From UBA11891 sp003533785 (GTDB lineage Bacteria; Bacteroidota; Bacteroidia; Flavobacteriales; Flavobacteriaceae): a stretch of DNA of 36,989 nt. Below, piece after piece: positions 17,282 through 26,282 of the stretch; position 1 is the first letter of the stretch; every line of letters starts with the position of its first letter. Position numbers and translations under genes: made by a program. Below the pieces are notes generated by a model. The model did no database searches. It saw only the letters and a list, made by a program, of their open reading frames with translations, and had not been told where the DNA came from. The stretch spans positions 1 to 36,989 of the forward strand of contig CATFEX010000027.1 in the NCBI GenBank assembly GCA_949511625.1, given 5' to 3'.

Positions 17282-18590
17282 AAATATACAACGGTGGCTT
17301 GGTCTTCCATCCTTTCTTTGGAGCGGAGTTGCTGTAATTTTTGTCTTTTTTGGTGCTTGTAACTCGCCATTGCCTAGTCCCAAGCTAGAAACAGTACAAG
17401 AAGAAATAATTCCTCCCAAAATGCGCTATGGCTATGATCTAAACCAATATCAAGTTGTACAAAAAAAAATCCGAAGGGGGGATACCTTTGGAGCTATTCT
17501 TGAAGGAGAGGGAATCGATTATCCTCAGGTCTATGAAGTACTTCAGGCCATTAAAGGAAAGGTGAAAGTGAACCGATTGCAAATAGGCAAGCCCTATACG
17601 CTGCTTTATACGCAAGACAGCATTGCCACGCCCTATGCTTTTATCTACGAACCCGGGGTGGAAAGCTATACGCGGATTCAACTGCGTGACAGCCTTTTTG
17701 GAGAAAAGGTTGATAAACCAGTGCGCCTGGTCGAACTGCAGGGAGCAGGAATCATAGAAAGTTCCCTCTATGAAACGATGCAAAACAGTGGTCTCAATGA
17801 TCAATTGACCTATTATCTTGCCGATGTATATGCCTGGACCATCGACTTTTTTCGCTTGCAAAAAGGAGATCGCTTTAAAGTGATTTATACAGAAAAATTT
17901 GTTGACGATTCCATTTCAATTGGGATACAAGAAATCAAAGCTGCTTATTTTGAACACAACGGCAAGCCTCTCTACGCCTTTCAATTTGAATCGGACAGCT
18001 TGGTTGGTCGAGTGGATTATTTCAATGACCAAGCCAAGAACCTCCGCAGAGCTTTTTTAAAAGCTCCGGTTAAATTCAGTCGGATTTCTTCCCGCTATAA
18101 CTTGCGGCGGCGAATCAAATATTACGGCAATCGAATCAAACCGCATCGGGGAACTGACTTTGCCGCCAGTGTGGGAACACCTATTATGGCAACCGCCAAT
18201 GGAACAATCATCAAAGCTTCGTATACCCGCGGTAATGGAAATTATGTGACCATTAAACACAACAATATCTATCAAACCCAATACTTGCATATGAAAAAAC
18301 ACAATGTGCGACGGGGGCAATACGTCAAACAAGGCGACGTTATTGGGTGGGTAGGTATGACGGGCTTCACAGCGGGGCCACACGTCTGCTATCGTTTTTG
18401 GAAATACGGAAAACAGGTGGACCCCTTCCGACAAAAGCTCCCAGCCGCCAAACCTATTTCCAAGGATTTAAAGACCCAATTTTTAGCCGAAATTGAACCG
18501 ATCAAATACGAGCTAGAATGCATTCCTTTTGAACCAGACTTTTTAAACGACAACAAACGTCTTAGCCAATATGAAACTACCCAACCATAA
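17265..18590 (+). CDS. M23-family peptidoglycan metallopeptidase lipoprotein
   Basis: This is a predicted lipoprotein of 441 residues. The N-terminus ends in VIFVFFGAC with Cys32 as lipidation site, which requires the TTG start at 17265 inside the previous gene. Residues about 65-110 resemble an Opacity-associated/LysM-like region (RRGDTFGAILEGEGI). The C-terminal M23 domain has HRGTDFAA (His294, Asp298), NYVTIKHNN, QYLHMKKH and GPHVCYRFW. The usual final H-x-H zinc pair is His373-Val-Cys375, so one ligand is changed to Cys. Proteins of this fold cut peptide cross-links or, when degenerate, activate amidases. The 3' end overlaps pgi by 20 bases. Confidence 0.88.
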   Translation: MKSPNKNIQRWLGLPSFLWSGVAVIFVFFGACNSPLPSPKLETVQEEIIPPKMRYGYDLNQYQVVQKKIRRGDTFGAILEGEGIDYPQVYEVLQAIKGKVKVNRLQIGKPYTLLYTQDSIATPYAFIYEPGVESYTRIQLRDSLFGEKVDKPVRLVELQGAGIIESSLYETMQNSGLNDQLTYYLADVYAWTIDFFRLQKGDRFKVIYTEKFVDDSISIGIQEIKAAYFEHNGKPLYAFQFESDSLVGRVDYFNDQAKNLRRAFLKAPVKFSRISSRYNLRRRIKYYGNRIKPHRGTDFAASVGTPIMATANGTIIKASYTRGNGNYVTIKHNNIYQTQYLHMKKHNVRRGQYVKQGDVIGWVGMTGFTAGPHVCYRFWKYGKQVDPFRQKLPAAKPISKDLKTQFLAEIEPIKYELECIPFEPDFLNDNKRLSQYETTQP

Positions 18591-20220
18591 TCCCACTCAA
18601 CTCACTGCATGGAAAGAATTAGAAGCCCACTTTTCAGCCATTCAGGACCAGACCATTCTCAACTTATTTGAAACTGAAAAAGACAGGCTCAACCAACTCG
18701 CTTTTACTTGGGAAGACTTTTATGTGGACCTGTCCAAAAACAGGTTGACCCAAAAAACGATTCAACTATTGATCAAACTGGCTAAGGAAGCGGAACTACC
18801 CAGTGCGATAGCGTCCTATTTTTCGGGAGAGGCCATCAACGAAACCGAAAACAGAGCCGTTCTTCACACGGCTTTACGAGCACAAGGGAATACCGCTATT
18901 AAAGTTGATGGAGAAGATATCACTCCTGAAATCAAACGTGCCAAGGAGAAAATGTATGGCTTTGCAAAAGAGGTCCTCTCTGGTCAATGGAAAGGCTATA
19001 CTGGAAAATCGATTGATTCCATTGTCAATATTGGTATTGGAGGATCGGACTTGGGGCCAGCTATGGTTACTGAAGCCTTGGAATACTATGGCAATCATCT
19101 GACTCCCTATTTTGTGTCCAATGTGGAAGGGGATCACCACAAGGAAATATTGAAAAAAATCGACCCTGAAACCACACTTTTTCTCGTTATTTCCAAGACA
19201 TTTACTACCCAAGAAACTTTGTCCAATGCCAACAGCATACGGGAATGGTTTCTCAGTTCGGCACCAGAATCGGCCATCAGCCAGCATTTTGTCGCTATAT
19301 CTACCAACCTAGAGAAAATCGATGCTTTTGGGATTGCCCCAGAAAATGTCTTTCCCATGAATGACTGGGTGGGCGGTCGTTTTTCCTTGTGGAGTTCCGT
19401 AGGGTTAAGTATTTGTCTGGCCATTGGTCCCGATCATTTTGAAGATTTACTTCGAGGAGCAGGAGCAATGGACCAACACTTCCGCGACAGTCCCACTGAA
19501 AAAAATATCCCCACTTTATTGGCACTCATTAGTATTTGGTATAATAATTTTTGGCAAGCTGAAAGTGAGGCCATTATTCCCTACACCCAGTATTTGAGAA
19601 ACCTTCCTGCCTATCTCCAACAAGGAATTATGGAAAGCAATGGCAAAGGGGTGGATCGTAACGGGAATGCAATAAACTATCAGACAGGAACGCTAATCTG
19701 GGGGGCTTCAGGAACCAATGCCCAGCACGCTTTTTTTCAATTGATTCATCAGGGAACCAAATTGATCCCAACCGATTTTATTGGGTTCAAAGAATCCTTA
19801 CACGAAACAGGAGACCATCAAGCCAAGTTGTTGTCCAACTTTATTGCACAAACTGAAGCTTTAATGTGCGGTAAATCAGAGGCTACCGTACAAAAAGAAT
19901 TGGAAGAAAAAGGTCTATCCAAAGAACAGATCCTCCAATTGGCTCCTTTCAAAGTTTTTACAGGCAATCGTCCCACCAATACCCTTTTGATAAAGAAGCT
20001 CACCCCCTACAATTTGGGTGCCCTCATTGCGATCTACGAGCACAAAATTTTTGTGCAGGGAATTCTATGGAATATCTTCAGCTACGACCAATGGGGCGTT
20101 GAATTGGGAAAACAACTCTCGAGTGCGATTCTAGAAGAAGTTAAAAACAAAGCTATCACCGCCCATGATCCCTCAACCAATCATTTAATTAAGAACTGTT
20201 TTAATGAAGGTCAGAAGTAA
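18571..20220 (+). CDS. pgi: Glucose-6-phosphate isomerase
   Basis: Pgi interconverts glucose-6-phosphate and fructose-6-phosphate in glycolysis and gluconeogenesis. The 549-residue protein is full length, with NIGIGGSDLGPAMVTEAL, VISKTFTTQET, GGRFSLWSSVGLS (the PGI signature), ESNGKGVDRNGN, FFQLIHQGTKLIPTDFIG and LGALIAIYEHKIFVQG. Catalytic Glu lies in MESNGKG and Lys in the C-terminal helix. It is read from an ATG inside the last 20 bases of the M23 gene, a close coupling between a sugar-phosphate enzyme and envelope genes that I recall from other flavobacteria. Downstream, 70 bases separate it from convergent recJ. Confidence 0.97.
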   Translation: MKLPNHNPTQLTAWKELEAHFSAIQDQTILNLFETEKDRLNQLAFTWEDFYVDLSKNRLTQKTIQLLIKLAKEAELPSAIASYFSGEAINETENRAVLHTALRAQGNTAIKVDGEDITPEIKRAKEKMYGFAKEVLSGQWKGYTGKSIDSIVNIGIGGSDLGPAMVTEALEYYGNHLTPYFVSNVEGDHHKEILKKIDPETTLFLVISKTFTTQETLSNANSIREWFLSSAPESAISQHFVAISTNLEKIDAFGIAPENVFPMNDWVGGRFSLWSSVGLSICLAIGPDHFEDLLRGAGAMDQHFRDSPTEKNIPTLLALISIWYNNFWQAESEAIIPYTQYLRNLPAYLQQGIMESNGKGVDRNGNAINYQTGTLIWGASGTNAQHAFFQLIHQGTKLIPTDFIGFKESLHETGDHQAKLLSNFIAQTEALMCGKSEATVQKELEEKGLSKEQILQLAPFKVFTGNRPTNTLLIKKLTPYNLGALIAIYEHKIFVQGILWNIFSYDQWGVELGKQLSSAILEEVKNKAITAHDPSTNHLIKNCFNEGQK

Positions 20221-20290
20221 CTCCCTTTTCAATGCCAGCTTGAAATAACTTCAACTCGATATTATTTAATAGACAAATAAGGATAATTTT

Positions 20291-21982
20291 TTATTGGGTA
20301 AAGCGTAGCGCTTTTACTTTTAATTGAAGATTTTTTTGTCCGTTGTATTCATTTTCATCCAGCGTGTAAAGGAGTTCAAAACTCCCTTGGCTTTTAATTT
20401 GACTGATGTGTGTTGCCATCCCAAAACCAATTCCGGAAAATGAAACTCCGCTAAAATCGGTTACTTCTAACTTTAAGTGAGTTTGGTCTTTCCCCACAAC
20501 TTTGGTCCCTCCCGTATCTTTTACACCTCGTGTGTGAAATACAGGGCGCATATTCTGTGGACCAAAAGGAGCCATTTGTTTTAGAATACGATACAGCTTG
20601 GGTGTGATTTCTTTAAACACGATACTTGTGTCATAAATCATACTGGGTTCCAATTGTTCGGGTAGAATACGTTCTATAACTGCTGCTTCAAATGCCTCAC
20701 GAAAGGGTACAAGATTCGTTTTTTCCATAGTTAGACCTGCAGCGTATTTATGGCCTCCAAATTGAATCAGGTGTTCACTGCAGGCTTTTATGGCTTCATA
20801 AACATCAAAGCCTCTTACCGAACGTACAGAACCTACCAGAGTATCCTCTGAAGCAGTGAGTACTACAGTAGGGCGATAGTGACTTTCAATCAGTCTAGAA
20901 GCCACAATACCCACCACACCCTTGTGCCAGTTTTCTTGCATCACAACCGTACTCACTTCGGTGTTTAAATCCGGCATTTGTTCCAAGGCTTCTTGGGTGA
21001 TTTTCTCATCGGTGAGACGCCGTTCGCTGTTCATCAATTCTATAGCTCGAGCTAGAGGGAGTGCTGAATCCTTGTCTGGGGAACACAGCAAATCTACGGC
21101 ATAATGGCCGTGTTGCATTCTTCCTGCTGCATTGATTCGCGGGGCAATAATAAAAACCAAATCGCTCAACTGCAATCGCTTTTTTTTGGTGTTTTGAATC
21201 AACAACTCCAGTCCAGGTCTCGGTGCCGTATTCAATTGTTCAAGACCGTAGTGGGCCAAAATTCTATTCTCACCAGTTAGAGGAACAATATCTGCTGCAA
21301 TGGCTGTTGCCACCAAATCCAAATAGGGCATTAAAGAGGTGATGTCATGTCCTTGTTCGAGTGCAAGTGCTTGGATGAGTTTAAAGCCAATACCACATCC
21401 GCACAATTCTTTGAACGGGTAGGAACAACCTTCTTGCTTTGGATCTAAGATAGCTACTGCCTTTGGTAATTCTTCTCCAGGAAGGTGATGATCGCAAATA
21501 ATACAATCTATTTCAAGCGCCTTGGCCTCTTCAACTTGTTCCATGGCTTTGATTCCACAATCCAAGACAATTAACAATGTAATTTCGTTATCATGAGCAA
21601 ATTGAATCCCAGTGCTGGAAAGACCATACCCCTCGGAATATCGATCGGGAATGTAGGTCGCTACTTCTGAAGTTAGGGTTTGAAGGTAGGATGCCATTAA
21701 GGCTACAGCGGTTGTACCATCCACATCATAATCCCCATAGATCATGATTTTTTCATTATGAGTTACTGCGGAAAAAACGCGCGCTACTGCTTCGGACATC
21801 CCCAACATTAGGAATGGATCGTGAAGAGCGTCAAGGCTGGGACGAAAAAATGTCTTGGCCAAATCAAAAGACGAAATCCCTCGTTGGATGAGTACAGTTG
21901 CAACAGCAGTTGGGATCCCCAATTTCTGTTCCAATTGTAGAACCCTTTCCGTGGGGGGCGCTTCGTTATTTATCCATTTCAT
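20291..21982 (-). CDS. recJ: Single-stranded-DNA-specific exonuclease RecJ
   Basis: RecJ degrades single-stranded DNA 5' to 3' in recombination and mismatch repair. Its DHH-family metal-binding motifs are all present in 563 residues: DYDVDG with Asp84, Asp86 and Asp88; DCGIK at Asp141; DHH at 164-166; then APRINAAGRM and the DHHA1 motif FGGHKYAAGLTM. The C-terminal OB fold contains TKVVGKDQTHLKLEV. It follows rsmI by seven bases on the same strand, so the two are likely cotranscribed. Confidence 0.97.
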   Translation of the reverse strand: MKWINNEAPPTERVLQLEQKLGIPTAVATVLIQRGISSFDLAKTFFRPSLDALHDPFLMLGMSEAVARVFSAVTHNEKIMIYGDYDVDGTTAVALMASYLQTLTSEVATYIPDRYSEGYGLSSTGIQFAHDNEITLLIVLDCGIKAMEQVEEAKALEIDCIICDHHLPGEELPKAVAILDPKQEGCSYPFKELCGCGIGFKLIQALALEQGHDITSLMPYLDLVATAIAADIVPLTGENRILAHYGLEQLNTAPRPGLELLIQNTKKKRLQLSDLVFIIAPRINAAGRMQHGHYAVDLLCSPDKDSALPLARAIELMNSERRLTDEKITQEALEQMPDLNTEVSTVVMQENWHKGVVGIVASRLIESHYRPTVVLTASEDTLVGSVRSVRGFDVYEAIKACSEHLIQFGGHKYAAGLTMEKTNLVPFREAFEAAVIERILPEQLEPSMIYDTSIVFKEITPKLYRILKQMAPFGPQNMRPVFHTRGVKDTGGTKVVGKDQTHLKLEVTDFSGVSFSGIGFGMATHISQIKSQGSFELLYTLDENEYNGQKNLQLKVKALRFTQ

Positions 21983-21989
21983 AGGCTAA

Positions 21990-22655
21990 CTATTCGGAGG
22001 CGATACAAACAACAAATTCGCCACGGGGTGGCTGCTGGCTATAGAATTCTATTGCTTGGGTCAGAGTACCTCGAAAGGTATCCTCAAATTTTTTGGTCAG
22101 TTCCCTGCCGATACTCACTGCTCGATTCGGGCCAAAAAAAGGCTCCATTTGCATAAGTGTTTTTACTAGCTTATGGGGAGATTCATAAAGAATAAGAGTG
22201 ACCGGAAGTTGTGCCAATTCTTCCAGTTTTTTTTGTCGTCCTTTTTTTGGGGGTAAAAATCCTTGAAAGAAAAACCGGTCGGAAGGTAGTCCACTTTGTA
22301 CCAAAGCAGGAATTAGTGCTGTAGCTCCCGGGAGGCAACTTACTTCCAAGTTTTCTTTGAGAGCCGCTCGAACCAAAAGGAATCCAGGGTCTGAAATTCC
22401 GGGAGTCCCGGCGTCGGATATAAGTGCTATTCGTTGTCCTTCTTTGAGAAGTGCAAGAATACTATCGAGTTTGATATGCTCGTTGTGCATATGAAAACTC
22501 TGCATGGGGGTCTGAATTTCATAATGTTGTAATAAGGTAGCGCTCGTGCGTGTGTCTTCGGCCAGAATCAAGTCGGCCTCTTTTAAATATCGCTGCGCAC
22601 GGTGGGTAAAGTCTTCCAAATTGCCAATTGGAGTTGGAACTACATACAATCCCAT
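21990..22655 (-). CDS. rsmI: 16S rRNA 2'-O-methyltransferase RsmI
   Basis: RsmI methylates the ribose of C1402 in the decoding centre of 16S rRNA using S-adenosylmethionine. The 221-residue protein has the family marks from its first residues: GLYVVPTPIGNLEDFTHRA, DLILAEDTRTSATLLQHY, ALISDAGTPGISDPGFLLVR, CLPGATALIPALVQSGL, FFFQGFLPPKK and ILYESPHKLVKTL. It is about 65 residues shorter than E. coli RsmI, missing the C-terminal extension; this short form is what I recall for Bacteroidota. It sits six bases after the acidic protein gene and seven before recJ. Confidence 0.95.
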   Translation of the reverse strand: MGLYVVPTPIGNLEDFTHRAQRYLKEADLILAEDTRTSATLLQHYEIQTPMQSFHMHNEHIKLDSILALLKEGQRIALISDAGTPGISDPGFLLVRAALKENLEVSCLPGATALIPALVQSGLPSDRFFFQGFLPPKKGRQKKLEELAQLPVTLILYESPHKLVKTLMQMEPFFGPNRAVSIGRELTKKFEDTFRGTLTQAIEFYSQQPPRGEFVVCIASE

Positions 22656-22661
22656 AACAGC

Positions 22662-23351
22662 TTATTTGGTCTCAAAATATTGAATCAATATTCCCAGAAA
22701 GCGTTCTTCATATTCGTCTTTGCCCTCCCATTGGTTATAATCCGGTTTCAACATGGTATCAATAAAATTGGCTGCTTCGGCTAGAGAATCAAATGTAGTA
22801 AGCTGATTCATCGCTCGCTGATATTCGGTGGATTGATTGTTAAACAAGTGCTGAATAAAGGCCAAACGGTCATTCAGGTCTACTTTTAACCCTTTAGAAA
22901 ATTGTTCGTTTAGATTGGGGGGAGATTTGATTTCTTCCCTTTTAGGATTCTCTTCAAAGGCCGTGGAGGTAGTCTCCTCTTTTCGAACGAAGTGGGGTTC
23001 TTCGATTTGGGTGAATAATTCGTTTACTTCTTGGGTCTCGGGCATTTCGGTTACCATATTTTTTATGGTGTCCATAAGCTCGGGAATTTCTTCTTGATCT
23101 TGGGAAGACTCTTCTTGGGTCAGTTCTTCCTTTGCAATATTCATTGATTCCAATGATTGAAAGAGCTTCTCTTGTTGAGTTTCGAGAGAACGTGACGCAG
23201 ACTCTTCTCCTTTGGGTTTGAGGTGGGATATTACACTGAGCTCATAGAGGTCTCTCAAGCTTTCATGCATTTGTTGGTCAGACATTTTCTCCTTTTTTGC
23301 ATTTAGGAGTTGAATTAAATTTTCAATTTCTTTACGAAGTTGATGCTTCAT
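22662..23351 (-). CDS. Acidic protein of unknown function conserved beside rsmI and tdk
   Basis: I do not recognise a named domain. From ATG 23351 (MKHQLRKEIENLIQLLNAKK) the product is 229 residues; the frame stays open upstream to 23396, but those codons look like leader. Residues about 1-65 are helical and charged. The middle (about 65-150) is a Glu/Gln/Ser-rich, probably disordered linker (EELTQEESSQDQEEIPELM). The last 75 residues form a compact helical region: KGLKVDLNDRLAFIQHLFN, QRAMNQLTTFDSLAEAANFI and KPDYNQWEGKDEYEERFLGILIQ. The C-terminal block resembles what I remember next to rsmI and tdk in other flavobacteria, so the gene is real. No signal peptide or membrane segment is seen. 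Confidence 0.8.
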   Translation of the reverse strand: MKHQLRKEIENLIQLLNAKKEKMSDQQMHESLRDLYELSVISHLKPKGEESASRSLETQQEKLFQSLESMNIAKEELTQEESSQDQEEIPELMDTIKNMVTEMPETQEVNELFTQIEEPHFVRKEETTSTAFEENPKREEIKSPPNLNEQFSKGLKVDLNDRLAFIQHLFNNQSTEYQRAMNQLTTFDSLAEAANFIDTMLKPDYNQWEGKDEYEERFLGILIQYFETK

Positions 23352-23377
23352 GATAGAAAGTGCAACAAATTGTTTAA

Positions 23378-23385
23378 TACCTTTG
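23378..23385 (+). promoter_or_regulatory. Candidate -7 element for tdk
   Basis: TACCTTTG exactly matches TAnnTTTG, 42 bases before the tdk ATG, in the divergent gap between tdk and the acidic protein gene. No clear -33 TTG is seen. Confidence 0.4.
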
Positions 23386-23427
23386 TTTGCGACCAAGTGG
23401 TCGCGCGTCTAAAACGAAAAGTACGAA

Positions 23428-24048
23428 ATGTTTTTAGAAAACACGGTAAACCCTAAAGAACAATTTGGTTGGATAGAAGTCATCTGTGGATCTATGTTTT
23501 CAGGGAAAACAGAAGAATTAATTCGACGGCTAAAAAGAGCAAAAATCGCCCAACAAAAAGTTGAAATTTTTAAACCAAGCCTAGACCAACGTTACGACGC
23601 CTCCCATGTGACCTCACACGATGACAATCAGATTCGTTCCACTCCTGTTCCTGCGGCGGCCAATATTCCCATTCTCGCAGATGGTTGTGAGGTCATCGGA
23701 ATAGACGAAGCACAATTTTTCGACGATGAAATCGTACAAGTCTGCAATGATATGGCCAATCGTGGAATTCGAGTTATTGTTGCAGGATTGGATATGGATT
23801 ATAAGGGCAACCCTTTTGGGCCCATGCCGGCGCTGATGGCTACAGCTGAATATGTGACCAAAGTGCATGCCGTTTGTACGCGAACAGGAAACCTTGCTCA
23901 ATACAGTTTTCGAAAATCGGCACAAAAAAATCTGATTCACTTGGGAGAAAAACAAGACTATGAGCCCTTAAGTCGTGGTGCTTTTTTTAAAGCCGTGTAC
24001 CCTAAGAAAAAGAAATCTGGATCCATTAAGAAGTCTAACGAATTATAG
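23428..24048 (+). CDS. tdk: Thymidine kinase
   Basis: Type II thymidine kinase phosphorylates thymidine for salvage. The 206-residue protein has the P-loop GSMFSGKTEE at residues 21-30, the metal-site DEAQFF (Asp93-Glu94), GLDMDYKGNPFGPMPALMATAEYV and the thymidine-binding lasso near the C-terminus (YEPLSRGAFF). The zinc-binding cysteine pairs of type II kinases are mostly missing: the region reads AVCTRTGNLAQYSFRKS with one cysteine. As far as I remember this is usual for Bacteroidota. It is followed by alr with a three-base gap. Confidence 0.95.
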   Translation: MFLENTVNPKEQFGWIEVICGSMFSGKTEELIRRLKRAKIAQQKVEIFKPSLDQRYDASHVTSHDDNQIRSTPVPAAANIPILADGCEVIGIDEAQFFDDEIVQVCNDMANRGIRVIVAGLDMDYKGNPFGPMPALMATAEYVTKVHAVCTRTGNLAQYSFRKSAQKNLIHLGEKQDYEPLSRGAFFKAVYPKKKKSGSIKKSNEL

Positions 24049-24051
24049 GCG

Positions 24052-25137
24052 ATGGCCATCATTGATCTCTACTTATCTCGTCTGAATCACAACCTCGGAG
24101 TGATCCGATCCAAGTTACAACCCAAGACAAAAATCATTGGGGTAGTGAAAGCGAATGCATATGGCCAAGGAGTGGTCCCAATAGCTCAAAACCTTATAGA
24201 ACAGGGCATTGATTATCTCGCGGTTGCCTATGCCTCCGAAGGCATTGCACTACGATCGGCAGGAATTGACTGTCCTATTATGGTTTTTTATCCACAGAAA
24301 GAAACTTTTGCTGCGCTGCTTCAACATTGTTTAGAACCTGTTTTATATAGCCGCCAAACATGGTTTGCATTTATGGATTGCGTGGAGCGACAACGAATTC
24401 CTAAATATCCGGTTCATATCAAGTTTAACACTGGATTGAATCGTATTGGGTTTTCATGGGAAGATCGGGAATGGCTCCTCGAACAACTTCAGCATAATAA
24501 ACTTCAAGTAGAAAGTATCTATTCTCATTTGGCTGCCTCAGAAGAAGTCCGACCCCATATTCCCACAGAAAAACAAGGGGAATATTTTCAAAAGATTCGA
24601 TCTTTTTTTCTTCCCCATTATCCAAATACTGTATTTCATCTTCTCAATACCTCTGGTGTATTTAATTATCCAGAATGGCAATGGGATGCTGTTCGTATTG
24701 GAATTGGTTTATATGGTTTTGCCAATCGAAAAAGTTGGGATCAACAATTAAAACCTATTGCCCGTTTGCATGCACCAATTTCTCAAATTCACTCAGTAGA
24801 TAAAGGCGCTTATGTGGGATATAATCAAGGTTGGAAAGCATCGAGACCCTCTCAAATTGCCACCTTGCCGATCGGCCATGCTGATGGAATTGGCCGGGAG
24901 TTTGGACTAGGGAAAGGTCGAGTAATTATACATGGTCAACTCTTGCCCATAATAGGTAATGTTTGTATGGATTTGGTGATGGTAGATGTGACCGACTGCA
25001 ATTGTGCTGAAGGGGACTCTGCTATTTTCTTCGATGCAGATCATACGCTCAATGAGTGGGCGGAAGTCGGGGGAACGATCCCTTATGAACTCCTCACCCG
25101 CTTAAGCCCAAGAATTACCCGAGTAATTCATCCTTAA
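24052..25137 (+). CDS. alr: Alanine racemase
   Basis: Alr is a PLP enzyme that makes D-alanine for peptidoglycan. The 361-residue product has the PLP lysine at Lys33 (VVKANAYGQG) and, in the C-terminal beta domain, the second catalytic base Tyr257 (YVGYNQGW). Other family regions are HIKFNTGLNRIGF, IYSHLAASEE, FHLLNTSG, AVRIGIGLYG, LPIGHADGIGREFG and IGNVCMDLVMVDVTD. Translation starts three bases after tdk. With asd downstream, which leads to diaminopimelate, the stretch supplies two peptidoglycan precursors. Confidence 0.96.
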   Translation: MAIIDLYLSRLNHNLGVIRSKLQPKTKIIGVVKANAYGQGVVPIAQNLIEQGIDYLAVAYASEGIALRSAGIDCPIMVFYPQKETFAALLQHCLEPVLYSRQTWFAFMDCVERQRIPKYPVHIKFNTGLNRIGFSWEDREWLLEQLQHNKLQVESIYSHLAASEEVRPHIPTEKQGEYFQKIRSFFLPHYPNTVFHLLNTSGVFNYPEWQWDAVRIGIGLYGFANRKSWDQQLKPIARLHAPISQIHSVDKGAYVGYNQGWKASRPSQIATLPIGHADGIGREFGLGKGRVIIHGQLLPIIGNVCMDLVMVDVTDCNCAEGDSAIFFDADHTLNEWAEVGGTIPYELLTRLSPRITRVIHP

Positions 25138-25222
25138 ATATTTCACATACTGTTGGGTTTAAAACATTTTATCTAAAAAAGCTAGAATTGGCTGAAATCC
25201 ACCAAAAACAATATTTTCCGCT

Positions 25223-25230
25223 TATTTTTG
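25223..25230 (+). promoter_or_regulatory. Candidate -7 element for asd
   Basis: TATTTTTG exactly matches TAnnTTTG, 17 bases before the asd ATG at 25248, a normal leader length. The -33 region has no clear TTG. Confidence 0.45.
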
Positions 25231-25247
25231 CCAAAAATCACATCAAA

Positions 25248-26237
25248 ATGAAAGTAGCTGTTGTTGGAGTCACGGGTATGGTAGGGCGAGTAATGTTACG
25301 TGTTTTGGAAGAGCGTCAACTCCCAATTGACATCTTAGTTCCTGTAGCCTCCTCCCGCTCTGTTGGAAAGAAAATCACATTCAAAGGTAAAGAATACCCC
25401 ATTGTAGGCATGGAAGAAGCTATTGCTTTGGCCCCTGATATTGCTCTATTTTCTGCTGGAGGTGAAACCTCCAAAACATGGGCGCCCGAATTTGCCGCCG
25501 CAGGAACAACTGTGATAGATAATTCCTCGGCTTGGCGGATGGATCCTAGCAAAAAACTAATTGTGCCTGAAATTAATGCTAACGAACTTACAGCCGAAGA
25601 TAAGATTATAGCCAACCCCAATTGCTCTACCATTCAAATGGTTGTTGCGCTTGCGCCACTGCATCGGGAATACACACTCAAACGTTTGGTCATTTCAACT
25701 TATCAGTCCATTACAGGAACCGGTGTTGCTGCCGTGAAGCAATTGGAAAATGAATACCACAATAGAGAAGGTGAAATGGCATATCCCTATCCCATCCACC
25801 GAAACGCCCTGCCACATTGCGACATTTTTGTAGAAGACGGATACACCAAAGAAGAAATGAAATTGGTTCATGAAACTAGAAAAATCTTAGGAGATGCTAC
25901 TCTCAATATCACAGCTACCGCCATTCGGATTCCTGTGGTTGGAGGACACAGTGAGTCGGTCAATGCAGAATTCCAAAATGACTATGAATTGGAGGCTCTT
26001 CGAAAGCTCCTACACGAAAGTGAGGGGGTTTGTCTTCAGGACAATCCTGATACAAATACCTATCCCATGCCACTATACGCCGAAGGAAAAGACGACGTCT
26101 TTGTTGGGAGAATTCGTCGTGACCTCTCTCAACCCAATACAGTGAACCTATGGATTGTTTCCGATAACTTGAGAAAAGGAGCAGCAACAAATGCCGTACA
26201 AATTGCCGAATATTTACTTGCCCACGAATTGGTTTAG
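25248..26237 (+). CDS. asd: Aspartate-semialdehyde dehydrogenase
   Basis: Asd reduces aspartyl phosphate to aspartate semialdehyde for lysine/diaminopimelate, threonine and methionine. The 329-residue protein starts MKVAVVGVTGMVGRVM with the NADP-binding GxxGxxG. The frame is open back to a TTG at 25188, but ATG 25248 gives the family N-terminus and follows a promoter element. The nucleophile is Cys126 in NPNCSTIQM. Further marks are ALFSAGGETS, DNSSAWRMD, VPEINA, STYQSITGTG, RIPVVGGHSES and the C-terminal helix NLRKGAATNAVQIAEYL. Confidence 0.97.
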   Translation: MKVAVVGVTGMVGRVMLRVLEERQLPIDILVPVASSRSVGKKITFKGKEYPIVGMEEAIALAPDIALFSAGGETSKTWAPEFAAAGTTVIDNSSAWRMDPSKKLIVPEINANELTAEDKIIANPNCSTIQMVVALAPLHREYTLKRLVISTYQSITGTGVAAVKQLENEYHNREGEMAYPYPIHRNALPHCDIFVEDGYTKEEMKLVHETRKILGDATLNITATAIRIPVVGGHSESVNAEFQNDYELEALRKLLHESEGVCLQDNPDTNTYPMPLYAEGKDDVFVGRIRRDLSQPNTVNLWIVSDNLRKGAATNAVQIAEYLLAHELV

Positions 26238-26282
26238 TCTTTTATTTGGTTTTAATACCTTTAAATCCAAATTCAAATCTTT

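Noticed and set aside
20262..20280. TTATTT/AAATAA inverted repeat between pgi and recJ as a terminator
   Set aside because: The stem is only six A-T pairs and would be unstable; no good terminator is visible between these convergent genes.
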